A DNA stretch of 64,000 bases from Allium sativum (GCA_030737875.1 CM060922.1:317231456-317295455); one strand, 5' to 3'; shown: positions 49,343-60,672, counted from the stretch's first letter. Notes: generated from the letters alone by a model not told the origin. Numbers and translations: made by a program.

Positions 49343-49492
49343 ATCCCTACGGAGGGGGGGTCCAGGGGGGGTGGCAACCCCCCTAGGTGGGGGTGCGGGG
49401 GCAACGCCCCTGCTAACGGGGTTCGACCTGCCCAGTCAGGTCGCGGGGGGCAACGCCCCCGGCGGGGTGCGGGGCAGCGCCCCGTCCGAAAC
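49343..49492. repeat. GC-rich island of consecutive hairpins
   Basis: 150 bp of more than 70% GC inside AT-rich DNA. Several short perfect hairpins follow each other: GGGGGTGGCAACCCCCC, GGGGGCAACGCCCC, CGACCTGCCCAGTCAGGTCG, GGGGGCAACGCCCCC and CGGGGCAGCGCCCCG. The 74-codon frame over it (49331-49555) is Gly/Arg/Pro-rich and not credible as a protein. Confidence 0.85.
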
Positions 49493-50330
49493 GGTACATT
49501 TTGTGTACTGTTGAATTTGAATCTTACTCAAAATTTAACAACAATCGTTAATTAAGTAACAATTGTAAGTTAAAAATCAGTAGTAAATAATAATAATTTA
49601 TAATTAACTAAAATAATAATTGAAATTAATGATAAAAACATATATTAAATAAGTAATAGCTCCGCGCTGCAGCTATTTTTAGGGACAGTTTAATAGTTCA
49701 ATCCAAATTTTAAGCGGAAAACCAAAAAAATTGGCTCCAACCACTTCAAGTTTAAGCGGGAAACCGAAAAATTAGCACCGACCTACTTCGTATTTTTTTT
49801 AATAATTGCGTCCACCCATTCTTTCCCTAAATCAATATCGACCTGCCTCCACCCATTCTTAAATTTTTAGGTATGTTCTAGGTATGTGTTAGCTTGCTGA
49901 AAAGTTGAAATTAGTTCAATTAAATTTTTAAATATTCATAAAACTTGAAAAAATGTGAGTGTTTAAAGCAATTTGATATTGAAATACAATATTTAATACT
50001 TCATATTTAATATTGATTATTAGTAATTAATAATCTCTATTAATGACTAAAAAGTAATAATTAAGAATTAGGATCAATATCCAATATTTACTATTTTAGG
50101 CATTAGCTTCAATTACACGCGTTAGCACCAGAACGCCAATTACACGCACTATCTTAAATCAAAAAAGTTGCAGACTTAACACCGTTCGAAAAGGAAGAAG
50201 CGGCAACTGAAATTTTAGGACTTAAACTGTTTGAAAAGAAGAAGCGACAACTAAAATTTTAGGCGGCCTCGCTAATTTTTTCATTAAGCGGTGCCTGCTT
50301 TTTATTTAGTTCGCCTCCCCCAAATTATGA
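49493..50330. other. CACTA-2 interior, no gene recognised
   Basis: AT-rich sequence with a few duplicated phrases (GCGGGAAACCGAAAAATT, near 49705-49775, and CTAAAATTTTAGG, near 50210-50265). No coding signal. Confidence 0.4.
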
Positions 50331-52700
50331 CTAACTCGTTCCTTATTTCATCCGTACTCTCCGAATACCAACTCGTTCGCCTCCCCCAAATTAGTCTAGG
50401 GCTTCAACTTCGCATGCTCCAGAAATAGATCACCGCACCACTGTATGGATCACCTGGTATTGATCTGACCTCGTCGGAAGAATCGCCTGACCCTCCTCGT
50501 TCTTCGCCGTAAGCCTCGATAACCAAAGCTCCGTCGTTCATCGGTCAATTTCCCAAACCCGTCGCATCCTTCAGCTACAGATCCGGCCACCTCGAAGCAA
50601 AGTAACTCATCACAACAGCTCAAATTAGGCAAGCTAGGTCCGCGAAGATTCCCCGATTTCGACCAAGCAGATGACAACAGGCAAGTCTAGTGCACGGTAC
50701 TGGTCTTCGATTATAATTTGTTGCTCGCTTGTTGAGAAGAACAAAAGGTACATAATTTATTTATTTCCCTTTTTACTTGCATTTTCAAATGATAGTATTT
50801 TGTTTTTTTCGTCTTTGATTTTAAGAAAAAATTGGTGTATCGTTATTTAATTTGGTCTGGAATATTGAAACCAGGTGATAACGGTTAATTGAATAACGGT
50901 AAATATTCACTAATGCGAATGATACCAGTAAATAGTGAATGAGCTTCCTACCACCAGTAAATATTCACTATTTATAATGCGAATGATACCTTAGTTTAAT
51001 TTGGTTTCATTTGTTTTTCATTAATGTGGATGGTGTATGGATGGAAGGTGATTGATTATTGGTGGTATGTCGTTTGAATTTTGATTGGAGATGAGGATCT
51101 GACTTGAAGGCTCAAATTGATCTGCCATCCTATGTAAACAAATACGAAGGTACTCATAGTCAAGCTTTACCAAATACACCTGCGTGTTTATGAGGCAGCT
51201 ATTACCCGATTTAAGAAAGGAAAGAAAAAGTAAAAATTTGTTCACTAAGGAACTGACATATTTGTCTCAAATCAAAGTTAGTAGTAACAAGTTGAACATG
51301 GACTATGAGGCATCTATGAATCCGTTAAGGATATCGGAAGCATAATGCATGTTTATACTAAAGTGAATATTGGTGCTATTTAGTAGTTCTGTTTATACTA
51401 AAGTGAAAACAATAGCCATATGTTCATAGGAAATTCAGTACTTTTTTCAGCGTGACCTTTGGTCCGATGGTATGAGATTACTCAATAGTTAAGTGTTATT
51501 CAAATTTTTGGGTTTGTTTCTTTTGAATGTGGCTGTGGAATTGTTTTAGGACTTTTTGTCTTGGGTTGGTAGTGGATGCTTTATTATGCTTTTTGATGCT
51601 TTATTAGTTCAGACTTATTTATGCAGTAAGTTTTAATTAATGGCGAGCTTCTACCTTTCGCAAAAATTGGAGAATGGAGGTTTAGTAAAAGATTCTTTTT
51701 AAATCAGCCATTTCCAGGAAATATGTCCTTGCCCCTTCCTGGAGTTCCTGAAAGCGAGGTATGACCTTATCTCAATAGTTAAAAGTCCACATTTTGTGAA
51801 TCTTTTATTAATGGCCTTATAATGGGTGAGGAGCAAGTTTGATTTTACATAATACAAATCGCTTTTTTTTACCCATTCTGCATGGTAAGCTTATGTATGG
51901 TCTTCACTTAATATGCGGGGTCGTAACTAAACAATTTCTGTTAAATGAATCAGGCACGATTCTTGTTTTCATTTTCTCAACAAAATTGTTAGGAGGAGAC
52001 AAGTTTTAGACATCATTAGTGGAAAAAGTTTTAGGGGAAAAGTAATTTAGATAAGAGTAAGAGCAAAATGTGTTTTTCCCATTAGTTAAAAAAATCATTT
52101 TTTTAATGCAAGTAGACAGGCCTATTGTACCTGTGAGAATAACCATGTGAATAAATTCATTTTGTTGTAAATAAATAGACATTTACATCTGTATGTTGAT
52201 GGTACGTGTATGAAGGAGACGGTGCATTTAAGAGAAGGAAGAATCTAGCGCATGAAAATCAATTTCTCCTTTGATCCCTTGTGTTTCGAAGTAAAATCAG
52301 TTTGTTTTTTCTGTAATAAACAGATGTTTGGTTATCTTGGTGTGTCGCAGACAAGGTCATGGGTTTGGAAGGAGGAGAACGGGGATGTGCTGCTATTATT
52401 CATTTGCCTATTGGAGGTAAAAACCTAAATTTTGTTAATGCATTCATTATGTTACCATTTCTTTGTTGTTTATACTTGCTTCTCTTTTATTTACTTTTTT
52501 TGTTTATGTATATGCATGTTTTGTGATTGTGCAGGTGGTGTGTCTTGTGGTGGTGGGGATGTTGAGGAAGTGTAAAGATGAAGCAGGCTGATAGTTGAAG
52601 CAGAGTTTTTGGATGGTACTGATTTGTAATCATTATTTGTAATGAAGAATTGATATATTACCGTGATGATGTATGATACATTTTTTGTATTTTGAATATA
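50331..52700 (+). other. Spliced-looking transcription unit carried by CACTA-2
   Basis: From about 50331 the sequence turns from AT-rich to a C/T-rich leader (TTCGCCTCCCCCAAATTA twice, TAGGGCTTCAACTTCGC). Later blocks have exon borders: NMSLPLPGVPESE before GTATGA (51720-51758); TRSWVWKEENGDVLLLFICL between GCAG and GTAAAA (about 52350-52415); and VVCLVVVGMLRKCKDEAG plus a stop after TTGTGCAG (about 52534-52590). The frame is continuous from the second to the third. A TTTGTAATGAAG-type 3' region follows. I do not recognise the gene. It could be a captured host gene piece or a transposon accessory gene. Its direction relative to the element ends matches the cargo of CACTA-1. Confidence 0.35.
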
Positions 52701-52809
52701 AAGTTGTAATGTTTTTTGTATGAATGGATCCGTTGCTTTGAATTTATATCAATTTATTTTCTGTTTATTCAGCTTTTGTTGCATTTGCAAAATTTATTTT
52801 TTTTTAAAA

Positions 52810-53069
52810 CCCAAATGTCAATCACAACGGTGCATAACAGTTGTAGTAGATTTTATTGCAACGGTGCATAGCTGTTGTAATAAAGTTTATTACAACGGTG
52901 GAAAAAAGTTGTAAAATATACATATTACAACGGTGTTGCAACAGTGCAAAAAAGTTGTAAAAGATATTACTCTATTACAACTTCTTAATACACGACAGTT
53001 TGCCCACCGTTGTAAAATATATATTACAACGGTGTTCCACCGTTGTAATAGGGTCATTTTGTTGTAGTG
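52810..53069. repeat. CACTA-2 right subterminal repeats and terminus
   Basis: Blocks of ACAACGGTG, GTTGCAACAGTGCAAAAAAG and CACCGTTGTAA, ending TTGTTGTAGTG. It is homologous to the left end of CACTA-1. Confidence 0.85.
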
Positions 53070-53853
53070 CATGATCCTCCACCTTAGGACCATCAGTGGT
53101 GACCATATTAACCTTTCCACCTTGTTGTGGACTAGGTTCTTCAACCGTCACCCACCTTTCATTATTTACCACCGAACCGACCAAACTATATAGGTTTCCC
53201 TCCTCCAAAACTCCTCGCATCATCACATGACCACCCTTCTTCACTCTCAAAACTCCACCTTGAGTCTCATAAGTGCAACCGCGGCGATCTAACTGACCGA
53301 GAGATATGAGGTTATGCAAACAAGTGGGCATGTGCCTCACATCGGCCACTTCTCTCACCACTCCATCATGCATCCTAAACCTAACAGCTCCAACTCCACA
53401 AATTGATAGCTCTACTCCATTGGCCGTCTTTATCATGCCAACACTCTTCTCATATGAAGAAAAACTTTTCACATCACGACATATGTGAAAACTGGCTCCT
53501 GAATCCATCTTCCAAGGCTCCACAACACTAAATAGGACATCACATGAAGAATCGCTTTCGGTACCTTCAGCAAAACCTGTTTGTCCCAAATCATTATTAT
53601 TATCACCTTGCGCCTTCTTCTTATCCCTCTGATAAGCATAACAATCGTTGCGCTTGTGGCCTTTCTTACCACAATAATAACAAGCACCTTCACCATTAGC
53701 CCCTTTCTTCTTCCTTCTTGTATCTTTCCCCGAGCCCCTTGCTACCAACGCCTCAGTTTGAACCGATTTCAACTCCGACCCTTTTCTCCTTAGCTCCTCA
53801 TTCAAAAGGCTGCTTTGTACCGTTTTCAAATTAAGAGATGGCTCCACCAACAT
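53070..53853 (-). CDS. Copia gag C-terminus with CCHC zinc knuckle and aspartic protease
   Basis: This frame continues gag in a shifted register. It has a SLLNEELRRKGSE linker, a CCHC knuckle (CYYCGKKGHKRNDCY, spacing C-2-C-4-H-4-C) that binds RNA, the retropepsin active-site motif MDSGASFHIC, and a gag-pre-integrase block (HNLISLGQLDRRGC, EEGNLYSLVGS). The integrase HHCC and catalytic domains that should follow are missing. The frame ends where CACTA-2 was inserted, and the open frame runs on to 52975 only by reading into the transposon end. On the far side of CACTA-2 (48461 leftwards) the same frame appears to resume with a VDDARGI-type peptide and stop, so the pre-insertion protein was short. 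It probably acted with helper enzymes. Confidence 0.8.
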
Positions 53854-54355
53854 TGGAGTTACTCAATGAAACAACCAAAGTCTCCCAACTTTCTGAAAGC
53901 GAACTCATCAACAAAAGAGCCTGCAACTCATCATCAAAATTGACCTTCATATTTGCCAGTTGATTGATGACATCCTGAAACTCGTTCAAATGCTCTACAA
54001 CAGACTTCTCCTCATCCAATCGAAGTTGCACCAACTTTCGAACCAGAAAAGCCTTACTTGTAGCACTTCTCGGCTCATACAAAGATACTAATTTGTCCCA
54101 CAACGCCTTCGCGGATTCACAACTAGCCACATGGTGGAAAACAGAATCATCCAAATATTGACGAATCAACACAATCGCCTTTTTGTCCATTTTCTTCAAC
54201 TTTCCCTCATCCATATTTGAGGGCTTTACCCCATCTCCATCAATGGGATCATGCAAATCATTGAGATATAGAATGTCCTCCATCTTCGGCTTCCATATAC
54301 CCCAATTCTTCCCATTTAAAATAGCCATCTTTGAAAACGTCATCATCTCCGACAT
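53831..54355 (-). CDS. Copia gag, N-terminal part (UBN2/gag-type capsid region)
   Basis: This 174-codon frame starts 62 nt inside the PBS end of the Copia element. It has the usual Copia gag landmarks: an N-terminal LNGKNWGIWKPKMEDIL block for the capsid fold, VFHHVASCESAKALWDKLVSLY in the middle and LSESWETLVVSLS near the end. Gag packages the element RNA in virus-like particles in the cytoplasm. The frame stops shortly after LSNSNVGG, whereas family members continue into the zinc knuckle. The continuation overlaps in another frame (53853 leftwards), so a frameshift separates the two. I chose the start because the first Met precedes the conserved capsid block; an internal Met could also serve. 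Confidence 0.8.
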   Translation of the reverse strand: MSEMMTFSKMAILNGKNWGIWKPKMEDILYLNDLHDPIDGDGVKPSNMDEGKLKKMDKKAIVLIRQYLDDSVFHHVASCESAKALWDKLVSLYEPRSATSKAFLVRKLVQLRLDEEKSVVEHLNEFQDVINQLANMKVNFDDELQALLLMSSLSESWETLVVSLSNSNVGGAIS

Positions 54356-55085
54356 CTCTAATTTTTAATCCAATAAACACTCCAAGCTATGCGATGATCT
54401 GGCTCTGATACCAAACTGTTGGGGTTTTGTGCGCAGCTGAAGCTTGACAAAATGCTAAGAAAAATAGGATCTTTATCATCCAATCACTCGAAGATGAATT
54501 TGATTGAAAAAACAAAAAAAAAGTATAAAAAATATCAGAAATATGAGCACACGATATTCCACCCAACCACCCTCTTTATTGATTCACTAATAAAAATTAT
54601 TTATAAACGACCTCAACTATCGTTACAAACAATTACAACTTGAACCAATAACCTTATTGAGAAATAGGTAGAGAATATCTAATGGCTAAAAAATTTGAGG
54701 AGAAAGACAATGAAGAATAATGGCAAATTTTCCACACCTAATGAAGATATTAGCTAGCCCTTTTTATAGTGAGAATTGCTTCATGCCCAAGAAAAACTTG
54801 GCTTCATGCCCAAGAAAACTTGGCTCCCAAATATCTTCATATATGTTAATAAACTATTTGGTTAAGCACCAAATATCCTTGCAATAAATGTCCACAAATA
54901 TAGCAACCAATATCTCTCCATAAAATCTAGCATCAAATCTCTTCATCAAATCTAGCACCAAATCTTTTCATCAAATCTAGCACCAAATCTCTCCATAAAA
55001 TTTAACAACAAATCTCTCCACAAAATATGTAAGATTATTTATTGCCCAAAATTGTGATTTGCATATCACCAATTTCAACATGCTC

Positions 55086-56419
55086 TTCTTACGGCATGGT
55101 GAGCATTGTATGCAACATGAAATATGGTCAAGAAAAAATTGAAAAATGCAACTAATGTGGTCCATTCATTGACATAAGTGTAGCGTTTCCAAGTTATTGC
55201 AGAACAAGACTATTTACCGATTGAGTATCAACGCACTTTAGCGCTTGTCTTTGCTATAGCACGAGCTAAGATTCCTTGGGTACTTGAAGTGCTACCAACA
55301 TCTTCAAGCCAAAGTAGCAGCCACCTTGTTGAATTTCCATTTCCTTTTTCTATTGCTACAATACTTAGTTTGCAAGGAAAAACAGTGTAAGCAATTTTTC
55401 ATCCTATCGTCGTGTATCGCTGCAATCAAAAAACTATTATCAGAAATGACTAAATTTGACAGGTTTAAGATCAGATTTAGATGATAAGAAGTAAAAATCC
55501 ATTCAAAACCCAATGTGAAAGACACGATCAAATAACATTAAAAAATATATTATTGTAACCCGTCGACTCTGACTGAATCCGAACTGAATTCCTGCAGGTC
55601 TAATAATTTGGACTGTACAAAGTTAGCTATATTGAAATTACCAAGTACCGTTCTTGTAACAAGTAATAATATCCAAAATATTTCAAAATGAAACTACTGG
55701 GAAAGAACATCATTCAACTCAAATAAACCTGCTATCTGTTCATCCAGACCTGGCCAAAAGTGAAATGGAAAAATTGAAACATCAAACCTTGCAAGCAATA
55801 TAGCACATAAAAACAAATCCAATATAGCATCAGCTACGTTATACATGACTTATACTTTAGGCTTGTTGCAACTACTGTTATTTACGAAATACACATCAAT
55901 ACATATGAAAGAGAAGGGAAAAAAATAGTGTTTGTGAGCTTAAAGACAAGCAGATAAAAATGAGAGGTTGGAACCATCAAGATAGACAAGTCCAGATACT
56001 TTGTACCAAATTGTTACTCCCTTCTTTCCCCATATTATCCATTTTCAAATTAAGAATAATGTGATCAATGACTAAATAAATTCATCGAATATAAACCATG
56101 GTGGAAGAAACCAACATTCAAATCTAAATAGCCGAACAAATCAAAGTTTATTGGAAGGTATACAAATATTACCTTGGTTTTCAGATTTGAACATCGGATA
56201 ACCATTAAAGAAGGTTCGGCCTTATAAAGGAAGCTTGTTAAATGATGGATGCGTGATATTGAAGAAGGAATTTGAAGAGGAAACGATTGATTTAGAGAAA
56301 TGATCAATTAGAGCTAAGGGAAGGGAAAAAACCTATTTGTATTACTTGCGGCCAGATGTATAATTTTAGAACGATAAACCGTTCTTAGGAAGGACTGACC
56401 CACATGGAGTTCAAAAAAG
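55086..56419 (-). other. CACTA-3 right arm with possible first exon
   Basis: On the minus strand a frame starting at 56307 (MIISLNQSFPLQIPSSIS...) reads to CSNLKTK before GTAATA at about 56172, which fits a first exon next to the element terminus, where CACTA genes usually start. Another block near 55245-55320 reads EDVGSTSSTQGILARAIAK. Neither is recognised. The rest is AT-rich. Confidence 0.3.
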
Positions 56420-56555
56420 TAATTCAAAAAAATTACGGAAATGCTTAATTACATTCAGAAACGCTTTAATATTATATTAACCCCAGCAACCCTATCTAAG
56501 TGTTTCAAATCAGAAAAATAATGTGTTTCTAATTCGATCTTTTGGTGTAGTGGGA

Positions 56556-57630
56556 GTGCACGACGTTTCTCTTTAGCTAGACGTAGTGTCATGGTATGGA
56601 GCCCAGACATTTTTACTTATGTGAATGATGGAATGAGGTGCCTCGAATATTGAGTCCCTAGTGGCTCAGAGATAGGTCCGATAGGACCGGGAAATGTGTA
56701 TTCAGGAACAATTAGTCCACTAAAGTAAGTGTGGACCGGCCCTGAAGATCCAAGGGCTCACCAACGTCCGAGCCTTAAGGCATTTGCTCGAGTGTCTCGA
56801 AACTGGTTAGGAGACATCCCTTGCCTCGACTCATAGACGAAAATCCAATTTTCAATACGCGACTTTTCAGTTTTAGTTGTAAACCTATATGGCGGCATAA
56901 TGGCATGGGACGCTTATGTCGACTATGATTGATACATTTATATTTGAAGATTGTTTTTGACACTATGCACTTATAGTAATATCAAAATGATTTGATTTAA
57001 AGCGTATCAAGCATGTTTGGCTATTATAAGGTAAAACTCTATCCTCCGGCTTGCGTTGCATTCTGTGATGGGACTTAAGTCCTATAATAGCTTCATTTTC
57101 CAAAAAGCATTGCGTTGTTTTATTTTTAAACTGATATTCATATGGAGTAACCCCGTTCCGTGACATACGACGTGGTCTCATGATTTTTATCCTTTTTAAA
57201 TAAAGTTATGTTTTTAGTTCTCACACTAGTCTCATGACTGACTCGGAGTTTATTGTTTTAACCTAAACTCTAGGTGCCCATATTTTCCACATTGGCAGCT
57301 AGTAGTTTTGGTTTTCATTGATACTTCTTTCCACAGGATCCTAGATTATAACTGGAGCTATATTCAGAAAGCTTTGTATCCATATATCTCTTACAGTTGT
57401 GGTTGTAGATGATTTCCTCTGTACACTATTCTTATGTATTATTTTTCCGCTGCATTGTAATCGAAATCTCTGATATTTTTCAATGTATATTATTTATTTA
57501 TACTCTGATATCGTGTGCTCTGATGTTTATTGTTGTAATAGCAATGAAATGTTCTTCTAATTGTGTTTTGATGCGTCGTGTTTTCAAAGCAATCCGTTGT
57601 CTCTCGTATCTTCAGGGATCGGGGGATTTC
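56556..57630 (+). mobile_element. Old giant-LTR relative, fragment 3 (3' end)
   Basis: Colinear with young LTR positions from about 4580 to 5670 at perhaps 75-80% identity: GTGGACCGGCCCTGA, GGCTTGCGTTGCATT, TAACCTAAACTC, TTTTTCCGCTGC and GCAATGAAATGTTCTT match in order. It carries the 72-nt stem-loop at 57020-57091. The terminal TCTCACA and a PBS are not seen, so its 3' tip is decayed or cut, and it may be a solo or truncated LTR. Confidence 0.8.
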
Positions 57631-57639
57631 AGATCATTT

Positions 57640-58134
57640 CAAAATTTCAGGAACTTCTCGTAAAATAGCAGACATCGCAACAACTATTTCTAAAAATTGC
57701 AGTTTTTCATGCATTTTTTTTATTTGCTTCAAAATTTTAAATTCAAAACCTACACTTATTTAAACATCGAAGTATTGCAGAAAAATTATTTAAAAAAATG
57801 AAAAAATTTGCATAAAAATGAAAAATGTTTCATTTTCTGGAAAATTGCAGTAAAAGGAGCCATTATTTGCTATAATTGCTGGCATTTCAGCAATTTTTTC
57901 ACATGGTAACACAATACACTATAAGAGTTGCGAATATATCAACAATTATTCAAAATAATTGCAGACATATCTGCAACTTTTTTTTCATTTTTATTATCAA
58001 CAATATACCGTGAATAATTAATAATTGTTGAAATATCAACAATTTTTCACAAAAAGTGTTGATTTTTCAAAAAAAAAACTTTGCAGAAACCTTGAATATT
58101 TACAATTTATGGATTTTTTTTTTATGCAGTAGTG
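57640..58134. mobile_element. Orphan right end of another CACTA-like element
   Basis: The segment repeats GCAGACAT..GCAAC, ATTGCAG and TGCAACTTTTT motifs in both orientations, like subterminal repeats. It ends TTTTTTATGCAGTAGTG, which fits a CACTA right terminus. The matching left end (CACTACTGCATAAA) is not in the window, so it is a fragment or a chance resemblance. Confidence 0.4.
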
Positions 58135-60664
58135 TGAAAATATTGAAAAACACGTTGCTATAGTAAATAGAGACCCACTTTACATATAAACTAATTTCCA
58201 CGAATTTTTATGTTTAACATAGAGGAAATTTTAAATTTATTCCAACCATGCAATATTTATATGAGTAGTCTAACTATGATATAATCGCTTCTATAAGAAC
58301 ATTTATATTGAGGCAGGGCCATCTACTATTCTATGAACAATGAGTTTATAAACGAGAGTTGTATAATGATTCCTATACATTTTATACATGTTCTCTTTTT
58401 TTATAGCGAGCACAATGGCACTCTATTAGTGCATGGTGATGGTGTATGCTTTGCGCATGAACTATTTTCTACAAATTATATATGATTAACACATTGAAGA
58501 AAAGTTAATTCAAATATTTGACCACGTTTTTATGTTGAAATCATGTGTAGTTAATTAAAAAATTTATTTTTAAGTTGCAACATCTATTTTTCTGTTAGTT
58601 TAATTTTTCTTCATAATATTAATTAACAAACAACGAATTTGTAAAAAAATATTTATCTATTAGACCTTGTTTTTAATCATGGAGAGATATTTTGAATTTA
58701 TAAAGAAGTTATTTGTTATATCTTGTTTTTAAGCATGCTGAGATAGTTTGAAATTGTAAAGAAGTCTAATTGTTAGAACATATTTGAGGGATAATGATAT
58801 TTTCTATATTTATATAGGACCATTTTTGGTTTTTTTCAAAACAATGTAATACCATAGGTATTACAACTACTAATAAGGATATATTACATAAGAAATGTAG
58901 GTTGCTTTGTTTTTGGCTTGATCCCTCAACATAGTATGGAGCTTTTTTCTCTCTCAACTACAGCTGATGTTTCGTCCCTTCATCCCATACGTGCCTCTTC
59001 TTCGATCAGGAAGAGAAGCATCAATGAAACAAATACCACTGAATGGGCATGGCTTCAATGTGGGATGGTAGTGGACCTCTTAGGTCAATGCACATCTCAG
59101 TCACTTCATCTTGTTGCTAGGTTTAGACCAGAATAAGCATTGGAAAGTACCACTGTTGGATCACGCAACGTCCAAGTCAAAATCATGCATGTCTATAAGA
59201 ATGTGACCATAATGGGAGAAGGCGCTCTAAACCATTAGGCATGATGCTAGTGATTCTTTGGTTCCAATCAATAGCTCCTTGCCATAATCAGAATTGATGT
59301 CGAAATCAACTAGCACTTGCATATGATTATCCCTTTATAGGTCAATTATTAGAGAAGGATTATGATTAAGTAATGGTATACCCCAAAGTGGGTCCTATGC
59401 GACACCGATCTCTCTTGAGTCATTTTATCCAGCAATACCTGGGTCAGTTGTCGTTGTTTCTCTAGCCTCACTATTTTCATGATTGATAGTGTCATATTCA
59501 CTTATCTATTTTATAGCACATATTACAGGTACGGTGGCGATGAGTTGTAGATGACGTTTAGATATTAACCTAGACGTAGCACGTTGGACCACTGTCTCCT
59601 GTAGACCCATTCTAGTTGATCTTCGATTTGTTAAGGAACCGTGATGAGATCTGGAAGGGGCCTATAGGGGTTTCACTTGGGTCTCATTCCTTTTCCTGAG
59701 AGATTGAGGCTAGGAAAGTGATTTTGAATAAGGAAAACTAATATATTTATATGAGAGTAGAAGTGGAACCGGAGGTTCTGGCCTCTTTCTAGTGCCAAAT
59801 ATATTGGGGAAACTTTTGGCCGAGCTAACATTTGACTAAAAGTAATTTTAGTTCAATGAGCTCATGTGATCCCAAATTCGCTGTAGTAAAGAAAAAGCTA
59901 AGTCGTTGAGTACATACAAAGTCTTGGTGGATGCACCCTAGTTATTTATAAGAATGTCAACTATAGTAGTAATTACCAAACACGAGAAATGAAATAGAAC
60001 ACGAAAAATAATACACACAAATACCTTTTTTAATGGTTTAGACTAGTAATAATCGTACATCCATGGGGTAATCCACTATGTCCTACATCACCCTTGCCCC
60101 TCTTTTAGTGCCTTCCTTTATAGATGTAGAAATTCTTTTGTAGATTATCATAATTGCCCTTCGTCTCCTGCCTTTATTTCCGCCTTTAGTTTTCGACACT
60201 TATCGCTCATCCCTGGTGCTTGTTTGTTGTGCTCGGATTGGCGACATGTTTTTTTTGGTGGAGATTGTTGTGGTGGTGCGAATTTAGGAAATTGAGGCAG
60301 GATTCCTGAAAGTTATGGCGGGTAGTATAGGCTTGTGCAGTTTGTCCTCCTAGTAGCCTAAGAAGAAGGAAGCATTGAGAAGAGTGCAAAAGGAGTCGTC
60401 CTAACGCTTCTGAGATGATTCGAGGAGGTGAGACGATGATTGCTTGGCGTTCATATCGTATTATTATACTTATATATGTGTTATCTACTACGCCGAATGG
60501 AGTTGCATCGCCATGTTCTCCTTTTGAGGGCTAACTTGACATATGCTTGGGTTTTCCATACCTTTGTCGTTTTGCCTTTAAGTTTGTTTCTGCATTGAAG
60601 TATATGCTAAGTGACCATGTATCCATTCCTTTGAGGTGCCTTTGTCTACATGAGGTAGTGCTTA
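58135..60664. other. Degraded intergenic DNA, no gene recognised
   Basis: 58135-58900 is AT-rich. 58900-60664 is more balanced, with only frames of 60-76 codons that I cannot place. The phrase near 60050-60090 (CATCCATGGGGTAATCCACT) resembles the interior of some plant Copia LTRs, so an old LTR may be present, without identifiable ends. Confidence 0.35.
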
Positions 60665-60672
60665 GGTATACC

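Larger units (their letters stand above)
48462..53069 (+). mobile_element. CACTA-2: non-autonomous CACTA transposon (4608 bp)
   Basis: Ends are CACTACAACAAAAACACC and, inverted, CACTACAACAAAATGACC, with the 3-bp duplication CAT (48459-48461 and 53070-53072). It inserted in the coding part of the Copia element. Subterminal palindromes TTACAACGGTGG..CACCGTTGTAA occupy 48480-48790 and 52810-53069. The left 142 bp of the element is duplicated in tandem (second copy from 48604). It belongs to the same family as CACTA-1. No transposase is seen. The interior has an AT-rich tract, a GC-rich hairpin island and a spliced-looking plus-strand unit. Confidence 0.93.
47498..55080 (-). mobile_element. Non-autonomous Copia retrotransposon with gag and protease, split by CACTA-2
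   Basis: Both LTRs are 664 bp (3' LTR 47498-48161; 5' LTR 54417-55080), differ by a few percent, start TGTTGAAATTGG and end CCCCAACA on the minus strand. A perfect 5-bp duplication TGCTC lies at 47493-47497 and 55081-55085. The PBS is the complement of 54402-54413, 3 nt from the LTR. Without CACTA-2 the internal region is only 1644 bp. It codes gag, zinc knuckle, protease and part of the gag-pre-integrase region, then jumps to a 3' segment next to the PPT. Integrase, reverse transcriptase and RNase H are absent. Confidence 0.95.
37879..56552 (-). mobile_element. CACTA-3: large CACTA element with nested insertions (18.7 kb)
   Basis: The right end reads TTTTGGTGTAGTG and the left end TACAACACCAAAA, a mutated form (2 mismatches in 13) of the expected CACTACACCAAAA. 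GGA flanks both sides (37876-37878 and 56553-56555), and the sequences outside join to a continuous old LTR. Subterminal repeats with AACACTTA..GTGTTTCAA are at 37900-38290 and partly at 56420-56530. Without nested elements it is about 8.3 kb. It carries an MCM2 relic on the minus strand and no recognisable transposase. The damaged left terminus suggests it is immobile now. Confidence 0.82.

Noticed and set aside
49331..49555. Gly/Arg-rich 74-codon frame over the GC island
   Set aside because: The DNA is a chain of hairpins with no start context, domain or codon pattern.
58918..59136. 72-codon plus-strand frame MIPQHSMELFS...
   Set aside because: No domain, no splice or promoter context, and the surrounding DNA is degraded.
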